Of a stretch of DNA of 64,000 bases, positions 25,111 through 35,182 are shown in pieces. The stretch is from Halostagnicola larsenii XH-48. Lineage in GTDB: Archaea > Halobacteriota > Halobacteria > Halobacteriales > Natrialbaceae. The stretch lies in assembly GCF_000517625.1 (NCBI RefSeq), contig NZ_CP007058.1, forward strand, positions 108,664 to 172,663, given 5' to 3'. Below the pieces are notes generated by a model that was not told where the DNA came from, made no database searches, and worked only from the letters and a program-made list of their open reading frames with translations. The position numbers and the translations under genes are program-made. Position 1 is the stretch's first letter. Every line of letters starts with the position of its first letter.

Positions 25111-27264
25111 TCACACCGAAATCTCGAATCGCGCACCGCCCTCCTCACTGTCGGTAACGCTAATTTCCCACCCGTGTGCGTCCGCGACTTCGGAAACGAT
25201 GTTCAAACCGAAGCCGGTCCCGTTGTCTGCCGTCGTATAACCTGCCTCAAAGACCACAGTTCGTTCTGACTCCGGAATACCGGGACCGTCGTCTTCGACG
25301 TAGAAGCCATCTGCCGTTTCGCCTACAGTCACCGTCACGTCATCGCCAGCGTGTTCAACCGCATTGCGGAACAGGTTCTCGAACAGCCGTCGGAGCTGAT
25401 CCCTGTCGGCCTCGACAGTCAGATCCCCCTCGATATCGAGTGTTTTGGTGTTCGACATCGACGCAACCGAAGACTCCCGTGCTACCGACTCGAGTGAGAC
25501 GCTCTCGAACTCCATCGCTTCATCACCGGCCTGCGCGAGCGCGAGTAAGTCCTCGACAAGGGCGTCCATGCGGCCTAACGCGTGTTCTATGTCGGGTATG
25601 TGTTCGCTGTCACACTCTTCGCGAAGTAACGTGAGCCGGCCTTGTGCAATCTGAAGCGGGCTTCGAAGGTCGTGGCTGACGATGCTCGTGAACCGGTCGA
25701 GGCGTTCGTTCTGCTCGAGGAGTTCCGTTTTTTGTCTTTTCTGTTCGGTGATGTCCCGATCCATTGCGACGAACCTGTCTTTGCCGTTCAAGTCGAGTCG
25801 GATGAGGTGGACTTCAACGGGAACAGTCGTTCCGTCTTTCCGCTCGAGTTCTCCCTCGAATCGCCGCGGCTCGTTCGTCGGGAGTCCATTCCAGAACGAC
25901 CGTCCGCGGTCTTGATCGGCGGTCGGATCGAGTTCCCAGACCGTGTTGCCGACGATTTCTGCCTCCGTATATCCGAGTTCGTCACAGAAGCGCTGATTGA
26001 CGTGTCGGATGATTCCGTCAGCGTCGTGAATGGCGATCAGGTCGGGCGAGTACTCGAAGAGCGCCTCGAGGCGCGCCGTCTGTGCTTGTAACTGCTCTTC
26101 ATCGGTCTTTGACTTCGTCACGTCGTCCTGAAAGCCGACGAAGTACTCGATGTCGCCGTCGTCGTCGAAAAGCGGTGCGATGCGGACGCGATTCCAGAAC
26201 TCGGTGCCGTCTTTGCGGTAGTTCCGGAGTTCGACCGTCACCGGTTCCTGGGTATCAATCGCCTCTCGAAGGGTGGCTACCCGTTCCTCGCTCGTCCGTT
26301 CGCCCTGAAGGAATCGACAGTTCCGACCGAGTACCTCGTTTTTCCCGTAGCCGGTCAACTCGGTGAATTTGTCGTTCACGTAGATGATCGGATTGTCCTC
26401 AGCGTGGGGATTGGTCAGAATAATGCCAACCGGCGCTTCGTCCATCGCGCGTTCTCGCACCGATAACTGCGTTTTGACTGCCCCGTCGCCGCTCGGGCCC
26501 GAGATCGTACAGATGAGCGCCCCGTCGTCCGTGTACGAGAGCGTGTGCTCGAGGTCGATCGTAGTCTCGTTCTTTCGAACGAACGAGGTGTGGCCGTGCC
26601 AGCGACCGTCGCGAGCAGCGGGCAGCAACGCGTCGTATATTTCGTCGATGTCTTCATCCCGATAGAGCCTCTCCCAGTGGGCTCCGACGAGTTCCTCGCG
26701 AGTGTAGCCGAGGAGGTCCGCGTACGCCGAATTGACGTACTCGAAGCATCCGTCTTTGCTCAGGATACCGATCCCATCGTGTGCGGTTTCGATCGCCTCG
26801 AGACCGCGGCCGAGGTACCGTTCTGCCCAGTACCGTTTCACAGCGTTGTGGATTCGATTGGCGAGCACCTGATACTGTTCGGTGCCACCTCCCTTCTGGA
26901 GATACTCCGTAACTCCCGCTGTGATCGCCTCACTGGCGATCTCCTCAGAGCCCTTCCCGGTAAAGAGGACGAACGGGAGGTCCGGATTCTCCCTACGGAC
27001 GCGTTGGAGAACTTCCAGTCCGTTTAACTTGGGCAGATCGTAGTCACTGACGACGCAGTCGACCTCGATTTCACCCGCTTCGAGTGCGGCGAGCGCATCT
27101 CGAGCGCTGGTTTCGGTCTGTACGGAGAAGTGCTCGCGCTCGCGCTCGAGAAACGTCGCGACGAGGGCTGCGAAACTCGAGTCGTCGTCGATATGGAGAA
27201 TCTCGATAGTTTTTGCCTCCGGTAACGCGAACGCGCGGATCTCAGAGGGAGCGTTCGAGTGCAT
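25111..27264 (-). CDS. Receiver-PAS-PAS-PAS histidine kinase
   Basis: The 717-residue protein has an N-terminal receiver domain (about 18-140, phosphoacceptor region VVSDYDLPKLNG and TGKG loop). It is followed by three PAS domains: about 150-255, then 275-385 with GRNCRFLQGE typical of LOV/PAS-like flavin loops, then 390-505. A HisKA dimerisation domain has the phosphoacceptor H531 in SHDLRSPLQ, and the HATPase_c domain shows NLFRNAVEHA, DDGPGIPE and GTGFGLNI. The second PAS domain's N-C-R-F-L-Q motif is the flavin-binding LOV signature, so light or redox sensing is possible. Haloarchaeal kinases of this type often lack a DNA-binding partner encoded nearby, as here. It probably signals to another output system. 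Confidence 0.93.
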   Translation of the reverse strand: MHSNAPSEIRAFALPEAKTIEILHIDDDSSFAALVATFLEREREHFSVQTETSARDALAALEAGEIEVDCVVSDYDLPKLNGLEVLQRVRRENPDLPFVLFTGKGSEEIASEAITAGVTEYLQKGGGTEQYQVLANRIHNAVKRYWAERYLGRGLEAIETAHDGIGILSKDGCFEYVNSAYADLLGYTREELVGAHWERLYRDEDIDEIYDALLPAARDGRWHGHTSFVRKNETTIDLEHTLSYTDDGALICTISGPSGDGAVKTQLSVRERAMDEAPVGIILTNPHAEDNPIIYVNDKFTELTGYGKNEVLGRNCRFLQGERTSEERVATLREAIDTQEPVTVELRNYRKDGTEFWNRVRIAPLFDDDGDIEYFVGFQDDVTKSKTDEEQLQAQTARLEALFEYSPDLIAIHDADGIIRHVNQRFCDELGYTEAEIVGNTVWELDPTADQDRGRSFWNGLPTNEPRRFEGELERKDGTTVPVEVHLIRLDLNGKDRFVAMDRDITEQKRQKTELLEQNERLDRFTSIVSHDLRSPLQIAQGRLTLLREECDSEHIPDIEHALGRMDALVEDLLALAQAGDEAMEFESVSLESVARESSVASMSNTKTLDIEGDLTVEADRDQLRRLFENLFRNAVEHAGDDVTVTVGETADGFYVEDDGPGIPESERTVVFEAGYTTADNGTGFGLNIVSEVADAHGWEISVTDSEEGGARFEISV

Positions 27265-27709
27265 ACTGACCGGTTAGGTGTGATGAGTTATGTCAGTATT
27301 GACTACTGTGTCCGTTGGGTGCTCCGTTCCGAGTGGATGACCGCATCGGTACCACCGGACCCGTACTGGTGTTGGACCGGGACCCACAGTGACAATCACA
27401 ACTGCACAGCTTGGCAGGTGTAAACTTTCTGCACCGTGTAGAAAGTCTACACAGTGTATACTCTACTACTGCGAACAGTGTCTATCCTCGACGCTACCGA
27501 CAGCTTCCTCCTTGCCACGACCAGTATCTCGACCTATACGACTGGAATCTGTTTCAGGGCAGCTGAACGATCGCTTGCTCCCCTTCCGACGTTTCACTGC
27601 GTACCGTTTCGTGATTGGACGAGAGGAGACAACTGAGCGGGACAATCGAACCCCGGCCGTGAAATTCCGCTGTGGATACGAACGGATACGATCGGACGAC
27701 GGGTGCCGA
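27265..27709. other. Intergenic region between kinase and SpoIIM-like gene
   Basis: No gene is supported here. Both flanking genes are on the minus strand, so the kinase promoter should lie near 27265-27330. A cluster of overlapping inverted repeats occurs at 27424-27452 and is listed separately. Confidence 0.5.
27424..27452. repeat. Overlapping inverted repeats
   Basis: ACTTTCT (27424-27430) can pair with AGAAAGT (27440-27446). The latter overlaps a perfect 7-3-7 palindrome, GTGTAGA (27436-27442) with TCTACAC (27446-27452). The two hairpins are mutually exclusive, as in attenuator-like or overlapping operator sites. Confidence 0.6.
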
Positions 27710-29248
27710 TCAAAGGAACGGTTTGTAGTAGAACGGACTGATGAACCCCTCGATGAAGCCGGCAATCGCGAGCAATACGCCAATGCCGATCATGACCCAG
27801 AACGCTCGCTCGAGTTCGTCGGCGAACGTCGGACGGTCGATCGATCCGACAAGCGCCTTCCAGAACGCGATACCGAGGTGGACGCCTAACGCTCCGGCGA
27901 AGATGATGGCCGGAATTTCGAAGATGCCGTGGGGCACGACGAACGCGAGTAACTCGAGCGGTTCGATCTCGAGTCGGGCGGTGACGCCGAGGAAGACGCC
28001 GTTGAACGCGATCGAAAAGAGCGCTGGAATCGCAAGCGCAAGCCCGGAGAATGCGGTTGTCAGCGCGACCATCCAGTTGTTTCCGAAGAACTCGAGGGCG
28101 GTCGTCGGTGGGAAGATGTCCTGCGTTCGAGTGGCGATCGATGCGCTGGTGATCCCATCGAGTGGGGCAGCGAGCACCCAGCCGGCAACGAACGTTCCGA
28201 CGCCGAGAATCACGACCAACGCGTGGATTCCTGGCGTGGAACGGATGAACCCGCCGAGCGCGGAGAGTCCCCGACGAATTCCGCCCGTGAACTGGGAGCG
28301 AAGCGACTGTTCGATCGTGACGGGCGAGGCGATCCGGCCTCGGTAGCCGCCGTAGAGTGCGGTCTTCAGAAGATCGAGTGCGGGGGTGACAAGGAGGAGC
28401 ATGATCAGTGGGACGATAGTCCCTGCGCTAACGATTGAAAACACCGATAGGAGCGATGCGAACCCGATCGACACGATGAGCGAGATCGCGTAGTAGAAGA
28501 TCGCTTCGACGGGAGCGGATCGAATGAATCCAAGGACGTTCGTGAGCGACCCGAACGCGGTCGTATCGTCGACGACGACGGCCACCGGTGCGAACGCGAA
28601 CACCGCACGGACTGCGAGAATTGAGCAAACCCACACGAACGATCCGATCAACCAGATGGGAACCAGCAGTATCGCCGTGTCCAGAACGGCGGTCGAGAGG
28701 AGCGTACTGAGTCCCAACCCGATGAGGAGGAAGATGCTCACCAGGATCCAGAGGAGTACCTCGAGGACGTACAGTCCGAGCATCGAGAGCCAGAACCGAC
28801 GCGTACCCGCGATTCCTGCGACCATTCCCCGCTCGTCGCGGAGTCGGGCATAACAGGTTGCGAGTTGTCCTGCTGATGTGAGAGCATACAGGAAGATTGT
28901 AATCCCGATCGCGATGAGCACCGCGGCGACGAGCGTCAGGATCGAAACCATCCCGGTAATCGGGGTGAACGCGGCCTCGATCGCCGTCCAGACCTGGTCC
29001 ATCCACGCGGTAAACGCTTCGGGGTTTTGTTCCGGGTTCGGTGCCGGTCCTTCGACGCTGTTGATTCCAGTCCGAATGGCGTCGATCGTACCCGTCGCCC
29101 AGAGGAATACTCCGACCAATAGGATGCCGAAAAATGGGACTACACGGGCAATAGCCGGAACAGCGCTACCGAGAATGTAAAACGGCAACAGATCACCCGG
29201 CTTGCGAAGCGAACGACCCACCGCCGAGACCGCAGTTGAAAGTTTCAT
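27710..29248 (-). CDS. SpoIIM-like membrane protein
   Basis: The 512-residue protein has about 12 hydrophobic segments. The C-terminal 200 residues carry the stage II sporulation protein M (DUF95) signature: FNGVFLGVTARL, then VPHGIFEIPAIIFAGALGVHLG, followed by a final helix pair. The N-terminal half resembles haloarchaeal multi-pass DUF4013-type membrane domains, with repeats of helix pairs around residues 95-290. The archaeal SpoIIM-like family is thought to be related to integral membrane proteins of unknown transport or remodelling function, and no sporulation role is implied. It diverges from the PQQ-repeat lipoprotein gene. Confidence 0.83.
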   Translation of the reverse strand: MKLSTAVSAVGRSLRKPGDLLPFYILGSAVPAIARVVPFFGILLVGVFLWATGTIDAIRTGINSVEGPAPNPEQNPEAFTAWMDQVWTAIEAAFTPITGMVSILTLVAAVLIAIGITIFLYALTSAGQLATCYARLRDERGMVAGIAGTRRFWLSMLGLYVLEVLLWILVSIFLLIGLGLSTLLSTAVLDTAILLVPIWLIGSFVWVCSILAVRAVFAFAPVAVVVDDTTAFGSLTNVLGFIRSAPVEAIFYYAISLIVSIGFASLLSVFSIVSAGTIVPLIMLLLVTPALDLLKTALYGGYRGRIASPVTIEQSLRSQFTGGIRRGLSALGGFIRSTPGIHALVVILGVGTFVAGWVLAAPLDGITSASIATRTQDIFPPTTALEFFGNNWMVALTTAFSGLALAIPALFSIAFNGVFLGVTARLEIEPLELLAFVVPHGIFEIPAIIFAGALGVHLGIAFWKALVGSIDRPTFADELERAFWVMIGIGVLLAIAGFIEGFISPFYYKPFL

Positions 29249-29429
29249 CGCCTTGAATACAGTGTTGTAAGCACAATCATATATTCTTGTCCATCAATAT
29301 GATATCGCCAGCCCGCAGACGACCGTACCGGGATCCGCCCTCGTTGGCGAACGCCAGATGGCCGTCGGTCCGACCGATCTGATCGGGTTGCACAATTTAT
29401 TTGTTGTGTGAATGATGATTGTGGGGGTA

Positions 29430-30638
29430 ATGTCCTCCGACCGTCGCGCATTTATTACAACCGTCGTCGCTGGAAGTGCCGCCCTCGCCGGCTGCTCGAG
29501 CGTACTCGGATCGCCCCCGCCCGGTGAACCTCCCGAGGCTGGCGTCGACGAACCCCCTGACCCGAGCCGTCACGTTTTCGGTGCGAACGGAGACTGGTCG
29601 AGTTTCGGCTGTAACGCGGCGAATACGCGCGCGGTTGCGGACGGCAGCGCTCCCGTCGACGGCGTCTCCGAGCGCTGGCGGGTCGAAGTCACCGAGACCA
29701 CGTTCCACGCACCCGTCGTCGCAAACGGACTCGTCTTCCAGGTTGAGTCCGGTGACACGCTTCGCGTCTTCGACTCGGCGGACGGTGCTGAACAATGGAG
29801 GCTCGAGGACATCAACGCGGTCCCGGTAGTCCGCGATGGCGTCGCCTACGTTCCGGTCATGAAAACGATGTACGCGCTCGATGCCGAAACGGGTGATCAG
29901 TTGTGGGATCGGGAATTCGAACGACGTGGAAGCGTTACGGGCCCGTCGATGGGAGGCGGACGACGGCTCCTGTGTGGGGTCGGCGAGCACATCGTCTCGC
30001 TCGATCCCGAAGACGGCGCGATTCAGTGGGAACGAAAACTGTTCGGACGGGTGATCGATCATCCAGCGTATCACATGGTATCCAACGTCGCGGTTACGAC
30101 CGAAGCTGGGATCGTGTATCTGTTCCGAGAGTCCGGGACAGGATTGTGGCAGTGGGACCTTCCGTCTCCGACGATGAGTCCGCTGACCATCGGTAGGGAC
30201 TCGATTTACGTTTCCTGCCGGAACGGAGAAACATACGCACTGCAGGTCAGCGACGATCGATCCTTGGATCCCCTCTGGACTGTCGACATCGGGTGGACTG
30301 ATCGGGGGATCGCCGTCGTCGACGGGATCATGTTCGCTTCCACGATCCGGGGCCTGCACGCGTTCGAGACCGATTCTGGTGACCGACGCTGGAAGCGTGA
30401 TACTGGTGACTGGCGACACACGGCACCAGCCTACGGCCGCGATACAGTCTTTGTAGGCGGGGACCGCCTGTACGCGTTCGATCCCGATCCCGGCAGCAGC
30501 CTGCGGTCCGGTCCGGCGCTCCGATTCGACCGGGAGTTCGCCGGTCGCGTCGGTCCGGGCCCCGTTCTCGACGATGGCGCGCTCTACGTCGTCGCCGAAG
30601 TCGAAGCCGATAGGTATGCGCTGCTGGCGCTCGAGTGA
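29430..30638 (+). CDS. PQQ-like beta-propeller lipoprotein
   Basis: The 402-residue protein begins with a Tat leader (SSDRRAFITTVVAG) and lipobox ALAGC, so it is predicted to be exported folded and lipid-anchored. The mature part contains repeated PQQ-propeller blade motifs, such as LRVFDSADGAEQWRLED, MYALDAETGDQLWDREF and IVSLDPEDGAIQWERKL, in a roughly 40-50 residue period. BamB-type propellers of this kind mediate protein interactions, while true quinoprotein dehydrogenases need extra active-site residues that I cannot see. The start at 29430 (MSSDRRAF) is preferred to the earlier methionine at 29412. Confidence 0.85.
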   Translation: MSSDRRAFITTVVAGSAALAGCSSVLGSPPPGEPPEAGVDEPPDPSRHVFGANGDWSSFGCNAANTRAVADGSAPVDGVSERWRVEVTETTFHAPVVANGLVFQVESGDTLRVFDSADGAEQWRLEDINAVPVVRDGVAYVPVMKTMYALDAETGDQLWDREFERRGSVTGPSMGGGRRLLCGVGEHIVSLDPEDGAIQWERKLFGRVIDHPAYHMVSNVAVTTEAGIVYLFRESGTGLWQWDLPSPTMSPLTIGRDSIYVSCRNGETYALQVSDDRSLDPLWTVDIGWTDRGIAVVDGIMFASTIRGLHAFETDSGDRRWKRDTGDWRHTAPAYGRDTVFVGGDRLYAFDPDPGSSLRSGPALRFDREFAGRVGPGPVLDDGALYVVAEVEADRYALLALE

Positions 30639-30755
30639 TCCCATCTCGAACTGGCGTTGCGTTCGCTCGATCAGTAATCGTCGCTTCTGACTGCCCGCCG
30701 GACCGTCACGCGAATCGCGTGAATGCGTTATCGTCGCTGACACCGTACTCAGTTT

Positions 30756-32192
30756 ATGGCCACGAAAACAGACTCACCCGGAGAAGTGGCGCTGGCCACC
30801 GTCCCGGCCGACGCCGTTCGATCGTTTGACGCTGCGTTCGGCGGCGATATCGTCCGCCCGGACGATTCGGAGTACGATCGGGCTCGAGCGGTCTGGAACG
30901 GCATGATCGATAGGTACCCGGCCCTCGTCGCTCGCTGTTCGGGCACCGCAGACGTGGTCGCGTCCGTGCAGTTCGCTCGGGAGCACGACCTCGAGCTGGC
31001 CGTCCGCGGGGGCGGTCACAACGTCGCCGGGACGGCCGTCTGCGACGGCGGGATCGTCGTGGACCTCTCCGAAATGAACGGCGTGTACGTCGACCGCGAG
31101 GCGCGGACGGTCCGCGCCGAAGGCGGAGCGACGCTGGGCGACGTGGATCGGGAAACGCAGTTGTTCGGTCTCGCTACCGCTCTCGGGGCCGTCTCCGAGA
31201 CGGGGATTGCGGGATTGACGCTCAACGGCGGGTACGGTCACCTGACCCGGCAGTACGGACTGTCGGTGGACAACCTGCGAAGCGTCGAAATCGTGACGGC
31301 CGACGGGCGCATCCACACCGCGAGCGACGACAAAAATGCGGATCTCTTCTGGGCGGTTCGCGGCGGTGGCGGGAACTTCGGCATCGTCACGTCGTTCGAA
31401 TACGACCTCCACGACGTCGGTCCCGAGGTGTACGCGTTTTTCGTGTGGTTCGACGAGGACGACATCGAAGCAGTGATGGAGCGATACCTCGAGTGGACCG
31501 CAACCGTTCCCGAAGACGCGGGGGTTCTCGTCTTCACCGCCCACGTGCCCGACATAGAGGAGTTCCCCGCGGATGCTCGAGATTCCCCCGCCGTGGCCAT
31601 GCTGGGTTCGTACCGCGGTGATCTCGAGGACGCCGGGGAGGTCTTCGACCCGCTCCGGACGAGCGCGACGCCGATCGTAGACTTCAGCGAGCCGATGGGG
31701 TACGTCGACTTACAGTCGATGCTCGACGAGGACTACCCCGACGGGCTCAGGTACTACTGGAAGTCGATCTTCCTCACCGACGTCACCGACGAGGTGGTCG
31801 ACATCATGGATCGGTACCTCGAGTCGACACCCTCGAGTCTCTCGACGGTCGACCTCTGGCACCTCGGCGGGGCAGTCGAAGACGTGCCCCAAGATGCGAC
31901 CGCGTTCTGGCACCGGGACAAGCCCTACATGCTCACCTTCGAGGCGAACTGGGAGGACCCTGGCGACGACGACGCGAACGTCGCCTGGGGTCGGAACGGA
32001 ATCGCCGAAACGAGCGAACTGTCGGTTGCCTCGGGGAACTACGGAAACTTTCCGGGCCTGAACGAGAACCCCGCGAAATCGCTCTACGGGGATAACTACG
32101 AGCGACTGGTCGACCTGAAGACGAAGTACGACCCCGAGAACGTGTTCCGGACGAACAGCACCATCGTTCCACGACCTGAAACTGGCCAATGA
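30756..32192 (+). CDS. FAD-linked oxidoreductase, berberine bridge type
   Basis: The 478-residue protein has the FAD_binding_4 (PCMH) domain over about residues 40-215 and a C-terminal BBE segment (YDPENVFRTN). The 8-alpha-linked FAD histidine lies in RGGGHNVAGTAV. The second covalent site of bicovalent members, a cysteine in the GxCP..G segment, is replaced by SETGIAGLTLNGG, so the flavin should be singly linked. Family members oxidise sugars, alkaloids or 6-hydroxynicotine. The substrate here cannot be inferred. The gene is not obviously linked to its neighbours. Confidence 0.9.
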   Translation: MATKTDSPGEVALATVPADAVRSFDAAFGGDIVRPDDSEYDRARAVWNGMIDRYPALVARCSGTADVVASVQFAREHDLELAVRGGGHNVAGTAVCDGGIVVDLSEMNGVYVDREARTVRAEGGATLGDVDRETQLFGLATALGAVSETGIAGLTLNGGYGHLTRQYGLSVDNLRSVEIVTADGRIHTASDDKNADLFWAVRGGGGNFGIVTSFEYDLHDVGPEVYAFFVWFDEDDIEAVMERYLEWTATVPEDAGVLVFTAHVPDIEEFPADARDSPAVAMLGSYRGDLEDAGEVFDPLRTSATPIVDFSEPMGYVDLQSMLDEDYPDGLRYYWKSIFLTDVTDEVVDIMDRYLESTPSSLSTVDLWHLGGAVEDVPQDATAFWHRDKPYMLTFEANWEDPGDDDANVAWGRNGIAETSELSVASGNYGNFPGLNENPAKSLYGDNYERLVDLKTKYDPENVFRTNSTIVPRPETGQ

Positions 32193-32258
32193 CCGGGAGC
32201 CTTCCAGTGATATGAAGGCAGATGGCGATCCGATCCAACATCCGAACGGGACCGGCGT

Positions 32259-35084
32259 TTAATCCCAGAACGCTTGGGTTCGAGCGTATTGGCGTTCCTT
32301 CGAGAGAATATCCCGATAGAACTCGTCTTCGTTCTCCCGGAGCTTGTTGATGATCTGGGCCGCGTTGTGCGGGCCAACGCCTCGAGCGGCCATCGCGATC
32401 ACGGCCTGTTTCCCGTGGCTCTGAACCAGGCTCGCACTCCGGTAGGCCCGTTCGGTCATCGATTTCTGTTCGTCGTCTTTTTCCTGCGCTCGAACCGCGT
32501 CGACAACCTCCTCGGCCCACGGGTTCAACGCCGCGATACGGGTCGAACCGCACTCGGGACATTCGGGTTGCTCGCGCACCCGTCCGACCTTCGTTTTGAC
32601 CTTCCACTCGGTGCAGTGGGTACAGAGCAGGATTATGCGGTCGTTCTGGATCCGTTCGCGGACCGTTTTGATGACGCTCGCGTCGGCGTTTTCGGGCGCG
32701 AGTAGTTCCTTGCCCGAGGAGCGACCGCCGAGGCCGACTGGCGTTCGACCGCGCGTCGTCACCACCTCGAGCGACCCCGACTGTATCGCTTCGAGCACCC
32801 GACTCGCCCGGTCTACGTCCAGATCCTCGTGGAACACTTCCCGAATCGACTCCTCGTACATCGGCGTGTCCTCGAGCGCTGACAGCAGGCGGTCGTTCGA
32901 CAGCCGGCCCGACCCCTGCCAGCGCTTGAGCGCGCCGAACTTCGCGGAGACCTGCGAGAGCCTGAACGCGAGCGCGTCCGATCGCTTGAGCCCCAGCTCG
33001 AGTATCGACTCGACGTGGTCCGGATCAGTTTCCTCGAGAACGTCGAGAACGTCGCTCGTCGCGACCGACCCCGGACATTCGAGTTCGATCCGATACGGAT
33101 CGGTTTCGAGGCCGACGCTCGAGCCGCTTTGCTGGCCGAGAAGCGAGGAGAGCATCCGTCCGAGCGTTTCGTTGGTTGTGTGCCCGAACGGCGCGTTCAG
33201 CACGACTGTCCGACCCTGTCGCTCGATTACGATCCGATCCCGCGTCGGCATGGCCGTCTCGGTTTCAACGTGGTCCTCGAGCTGGGAGAGAGCTTCCGAC
33301 AGCGTGTGGTGGTCGGCGGGGTATCGACCCGCGAGTTCGCGCGCGACGCCGGACGCGTCGGCTCCGGCCTCGAGTTGCGGCCCCGCGACGCCTCGAAGCT
33401 CGCCGACCTCCTGGGCGACGTCGTAGGGGACGGGGATCTCCTGGCCGATCCAGGAGGGGATCTCGCCCGCCGGGTCCTCGATCGGGCTGACTTTCACCTC
33501 GTCCTCGTCGTCGTCGATTTCGGCGATCCGCCACATCTCGCCGCGCTGGACGAAAATCTCGCCCGGCGCGGCGAAGTTGACGACGAATCGCTCGTCGAGC
33601 GTCCCGATCTGTTTCCCGGAAGCGATGTCGTGAACTTCGTAGGTCGCCTCGTCGGGGATCATCGAGAGGTTCGCGTAGACGTACTGCCAGGTGCCCCCGG
33701 TCGTCTCGATCCGATCCTCGCTCTCGTCGAACCAGACGATCCGATTGCGGTGCAGTTCCGAGAGCACGTCCCGGAACGTCTCCTCGCCGAGGTCGCGGAA
33801 CGGGTAGGCCCCGCGGATCGTCTCGTAGGCGTCCTCGACGAACGTCGAGCCGCGACTCTGGACGAATCCGGGTATCTGGTTCGCGACCACGTCGAGGCTT
33901 CCCTCGTGGATCGACGCCGGTTCGACCTCCCCCTCGCGGGCCCGCCGCGCAATCGCGAGGGCCTCGAACGTGTCGTCGGGTCTGGTCGTGACGACGGTTC
34001 CGCTCGAGACCTCGTCCCGCCGGTGGCCCGCTCGCCCGACCCGCTGGAGGAGCCGCGCGACCTGGCGCGGGCTCTGGTACTGGACGACGTGGTCGACCCG
34101 CCCCACGTCGATGCCGAGCTCCATCGACGAGGTACACAACAGCGCGTCGAGTTCGCCGCGTTTGAACCGATCCTCCACGTCGATCCGCGCCTCCTTCGAG
34201 AGCGATCCGTGGTGGACTCCGATCGGAAGCTCGAGTTCGGTGAACCTCGAGCCGAGCGCTTCGGCAGTCTGGCGGGTGTTGACGAAGATGAGCGTCGATT
34301 CGTGATCCGCCACGATGTCCCGGATCAGCCGAACGTGACTCGCCGTCTCGGCGCTGGTCATGAGTTTTCCGGAGAGTCGTTCGTCCTCGTCGGTTACCTC
34401 GGGTTCGCGGACGGACACGTCGACGTTGCTGCCGACGTCGATTTCCTGAATCGTACAGGGCCGTCCGCCGGTCAGAAACTGCCCGACCTCGCGCGGATCT
34501 CCGACGGTCGCCGAGAGCCCGATTCGCTGCATACTGCCCGCGAGGTCCTCGAGTCGTTCCAGCCCGATCGAAAGCTGTGCGCCTCGCTTGGAGGCGGCGA
34601 GTTCGTGGACCTCGTCGATCACGACGTGGGAAACGTCCTCGAGCGCCTCCCGAAGACGCTCGCCGGTCAGCATCGCCTGGAGGGTTTCAGGCGTCGTGAC
34701 GAGAACGTCGGGCGGGTTCTCGGCCTGCTTCCCCCGCTGGTACTGGGTCGTGTCGCCGTGTCGAACGTCGACCTCGAGGCCGAGGTACTCGCCCCACCAC
34801 TCGAGTCGGTCGCGCATATCGCGGTTCAGCGCGCGGAGGGGGGTGACATAGAGCGCGCCGAACCCGTCGGGTGGATCGGCGACGAGGTCGTCGAAGACGG
34901 GGAGCATCGCGGTCTCGGTTTTGCCGCTCCCGGTAGGTGCAATGACGAGCGTATCGTCACCGGCCGAAAGCGGCGGAATCGCCAGTCGTTGCGGTGCTGT
35001 CGGCGTCGAAAATCCGCGTTCGGAAAGCGCATCGCGAACCGTCTCACCGAGGTGGGTAAACGCCGCAACGTCCCCGTCGATCAT
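32259..35084 (-). CDS. Lhr-type ATP-dependent DNA helicase
   Basis: The 941-residue superfamily 2 helicase has Walker A APTGSGKTE near residue 50, the DEVH box (VIDEVHEL) and motif VI (QRVGRAGHRR). The winged-helix and C-terminal parts are typical of Lhr, including a Cys-rich segment with CTHC and CPECG that is likely a zinc finger. Lhr unwinds DNA and DNA-RNA hybrids in a 3'-5' direction and acts in DNA repair. The ATG at 35084 (MIDGDVAAFTHLG) fits the usual start. The frame is open to 35156, and the extra residues look atypical. It follows the XRE gene by 98 bases on the same strand. Confidence 0.93.
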   Translation of the reverse strand: MIDGDVAAFTHLGETVRDALSERGFSTPTAPQRLAIPPLSAGDDTLVIAPTGSGKTETAMLPVFDDLVADPPDGFGALYVTPLRALNRDMRDRLEWWGEYLGLEVDVRHGDTTQYQRGKQAENPPDVLVTTPETLQAMLTGERLREALEDVSHVVIDEVHELAASKRGAQLSIGLERLEDLAGSMQRIGLSATVGDPREVGQFLTGGRPCTIQEIDVGSNVDVSVREPEVTDEDERLSGKLMTSAETASHVRLIRDIVADHESTLIFVNTRQTAEALGSRFTELELPIGVHHGSLSKEARIDVEDRFKRGELDALLCTSSMELGIDVGRVDHVVQYQSPRQVARLLQRVGRAGHRRDEVSSGTVVTTRPDDTFEALAIARRAREGEVEPASIHEGSLDVVANQIPGFVQSRGSTFVEDAYETIRGAYPFRDLGEETFRDVLSELHRNRIVWFDESEDRIETTGGTWQYVYANLSMIPDEATYEVHDIASGKQIGTLDERFVVNFAAPGEIFVQRGEMWRIAEIDDDEDEVKVSPIEDPAGEIPSWIGQEIPVPYDVAQEVGELRGVAGPQLEAGADASGVARELAGRYPADHHTLSEALSQLEDHVETETAMPTRDRIVIERQGRTVVLNAPFGHTTNETLGRMLSSLLGQQSGSSVGLETDPYRIELECPGSVATSDVLDVLEETDPDHVESILELGLKRSDALAFRLSQVSAKFGALKRWQGSGRLSNDRLLSALEDTPMYEESIREVFHEDLDVDRASRVLEAIQSGSLEVVTTRGRTPVGLGGRSSGKELLAPENADASVIKTVRERIQNDRIILLCTHCTEWKVKTKVGRVREQPECPECGSTRIAALNPWAEEVVDAVRAQEKDDEQKSMTERAYRSASLVQSHGKQAVIAMAARGVGPHNAAQIINKLRENEDEFYRDILSKERQYARTQAFWD

Positions 35085-35182
35085 CGAACCCGTATAGGGG
35101 CGAACGCCGGATAAGCGCCACGCTTTGGGGTCCGATCGACGATCGTCTGCCGACAAACGACGGTTGCGTTCGAACCGATTCG

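Noticed and set aside
29397..30743. Open frame on the minus strand opposite the PQQ-repeat lipoprotein
   Set aside because: No family features. The lipoprotein has a Tat leader and repeated blade motifs on the plus strand, so it is the real gene.
33015..35114. Long open frame of about 700 codons on the plus strand opposite the Lhr helicase gene
   Set aside because: It mirrors the helicase codons in antisense. The product is dominated by Arg, Val, Asp and Leu without any domain, as expected for the antisense of high-GC coding DNA.
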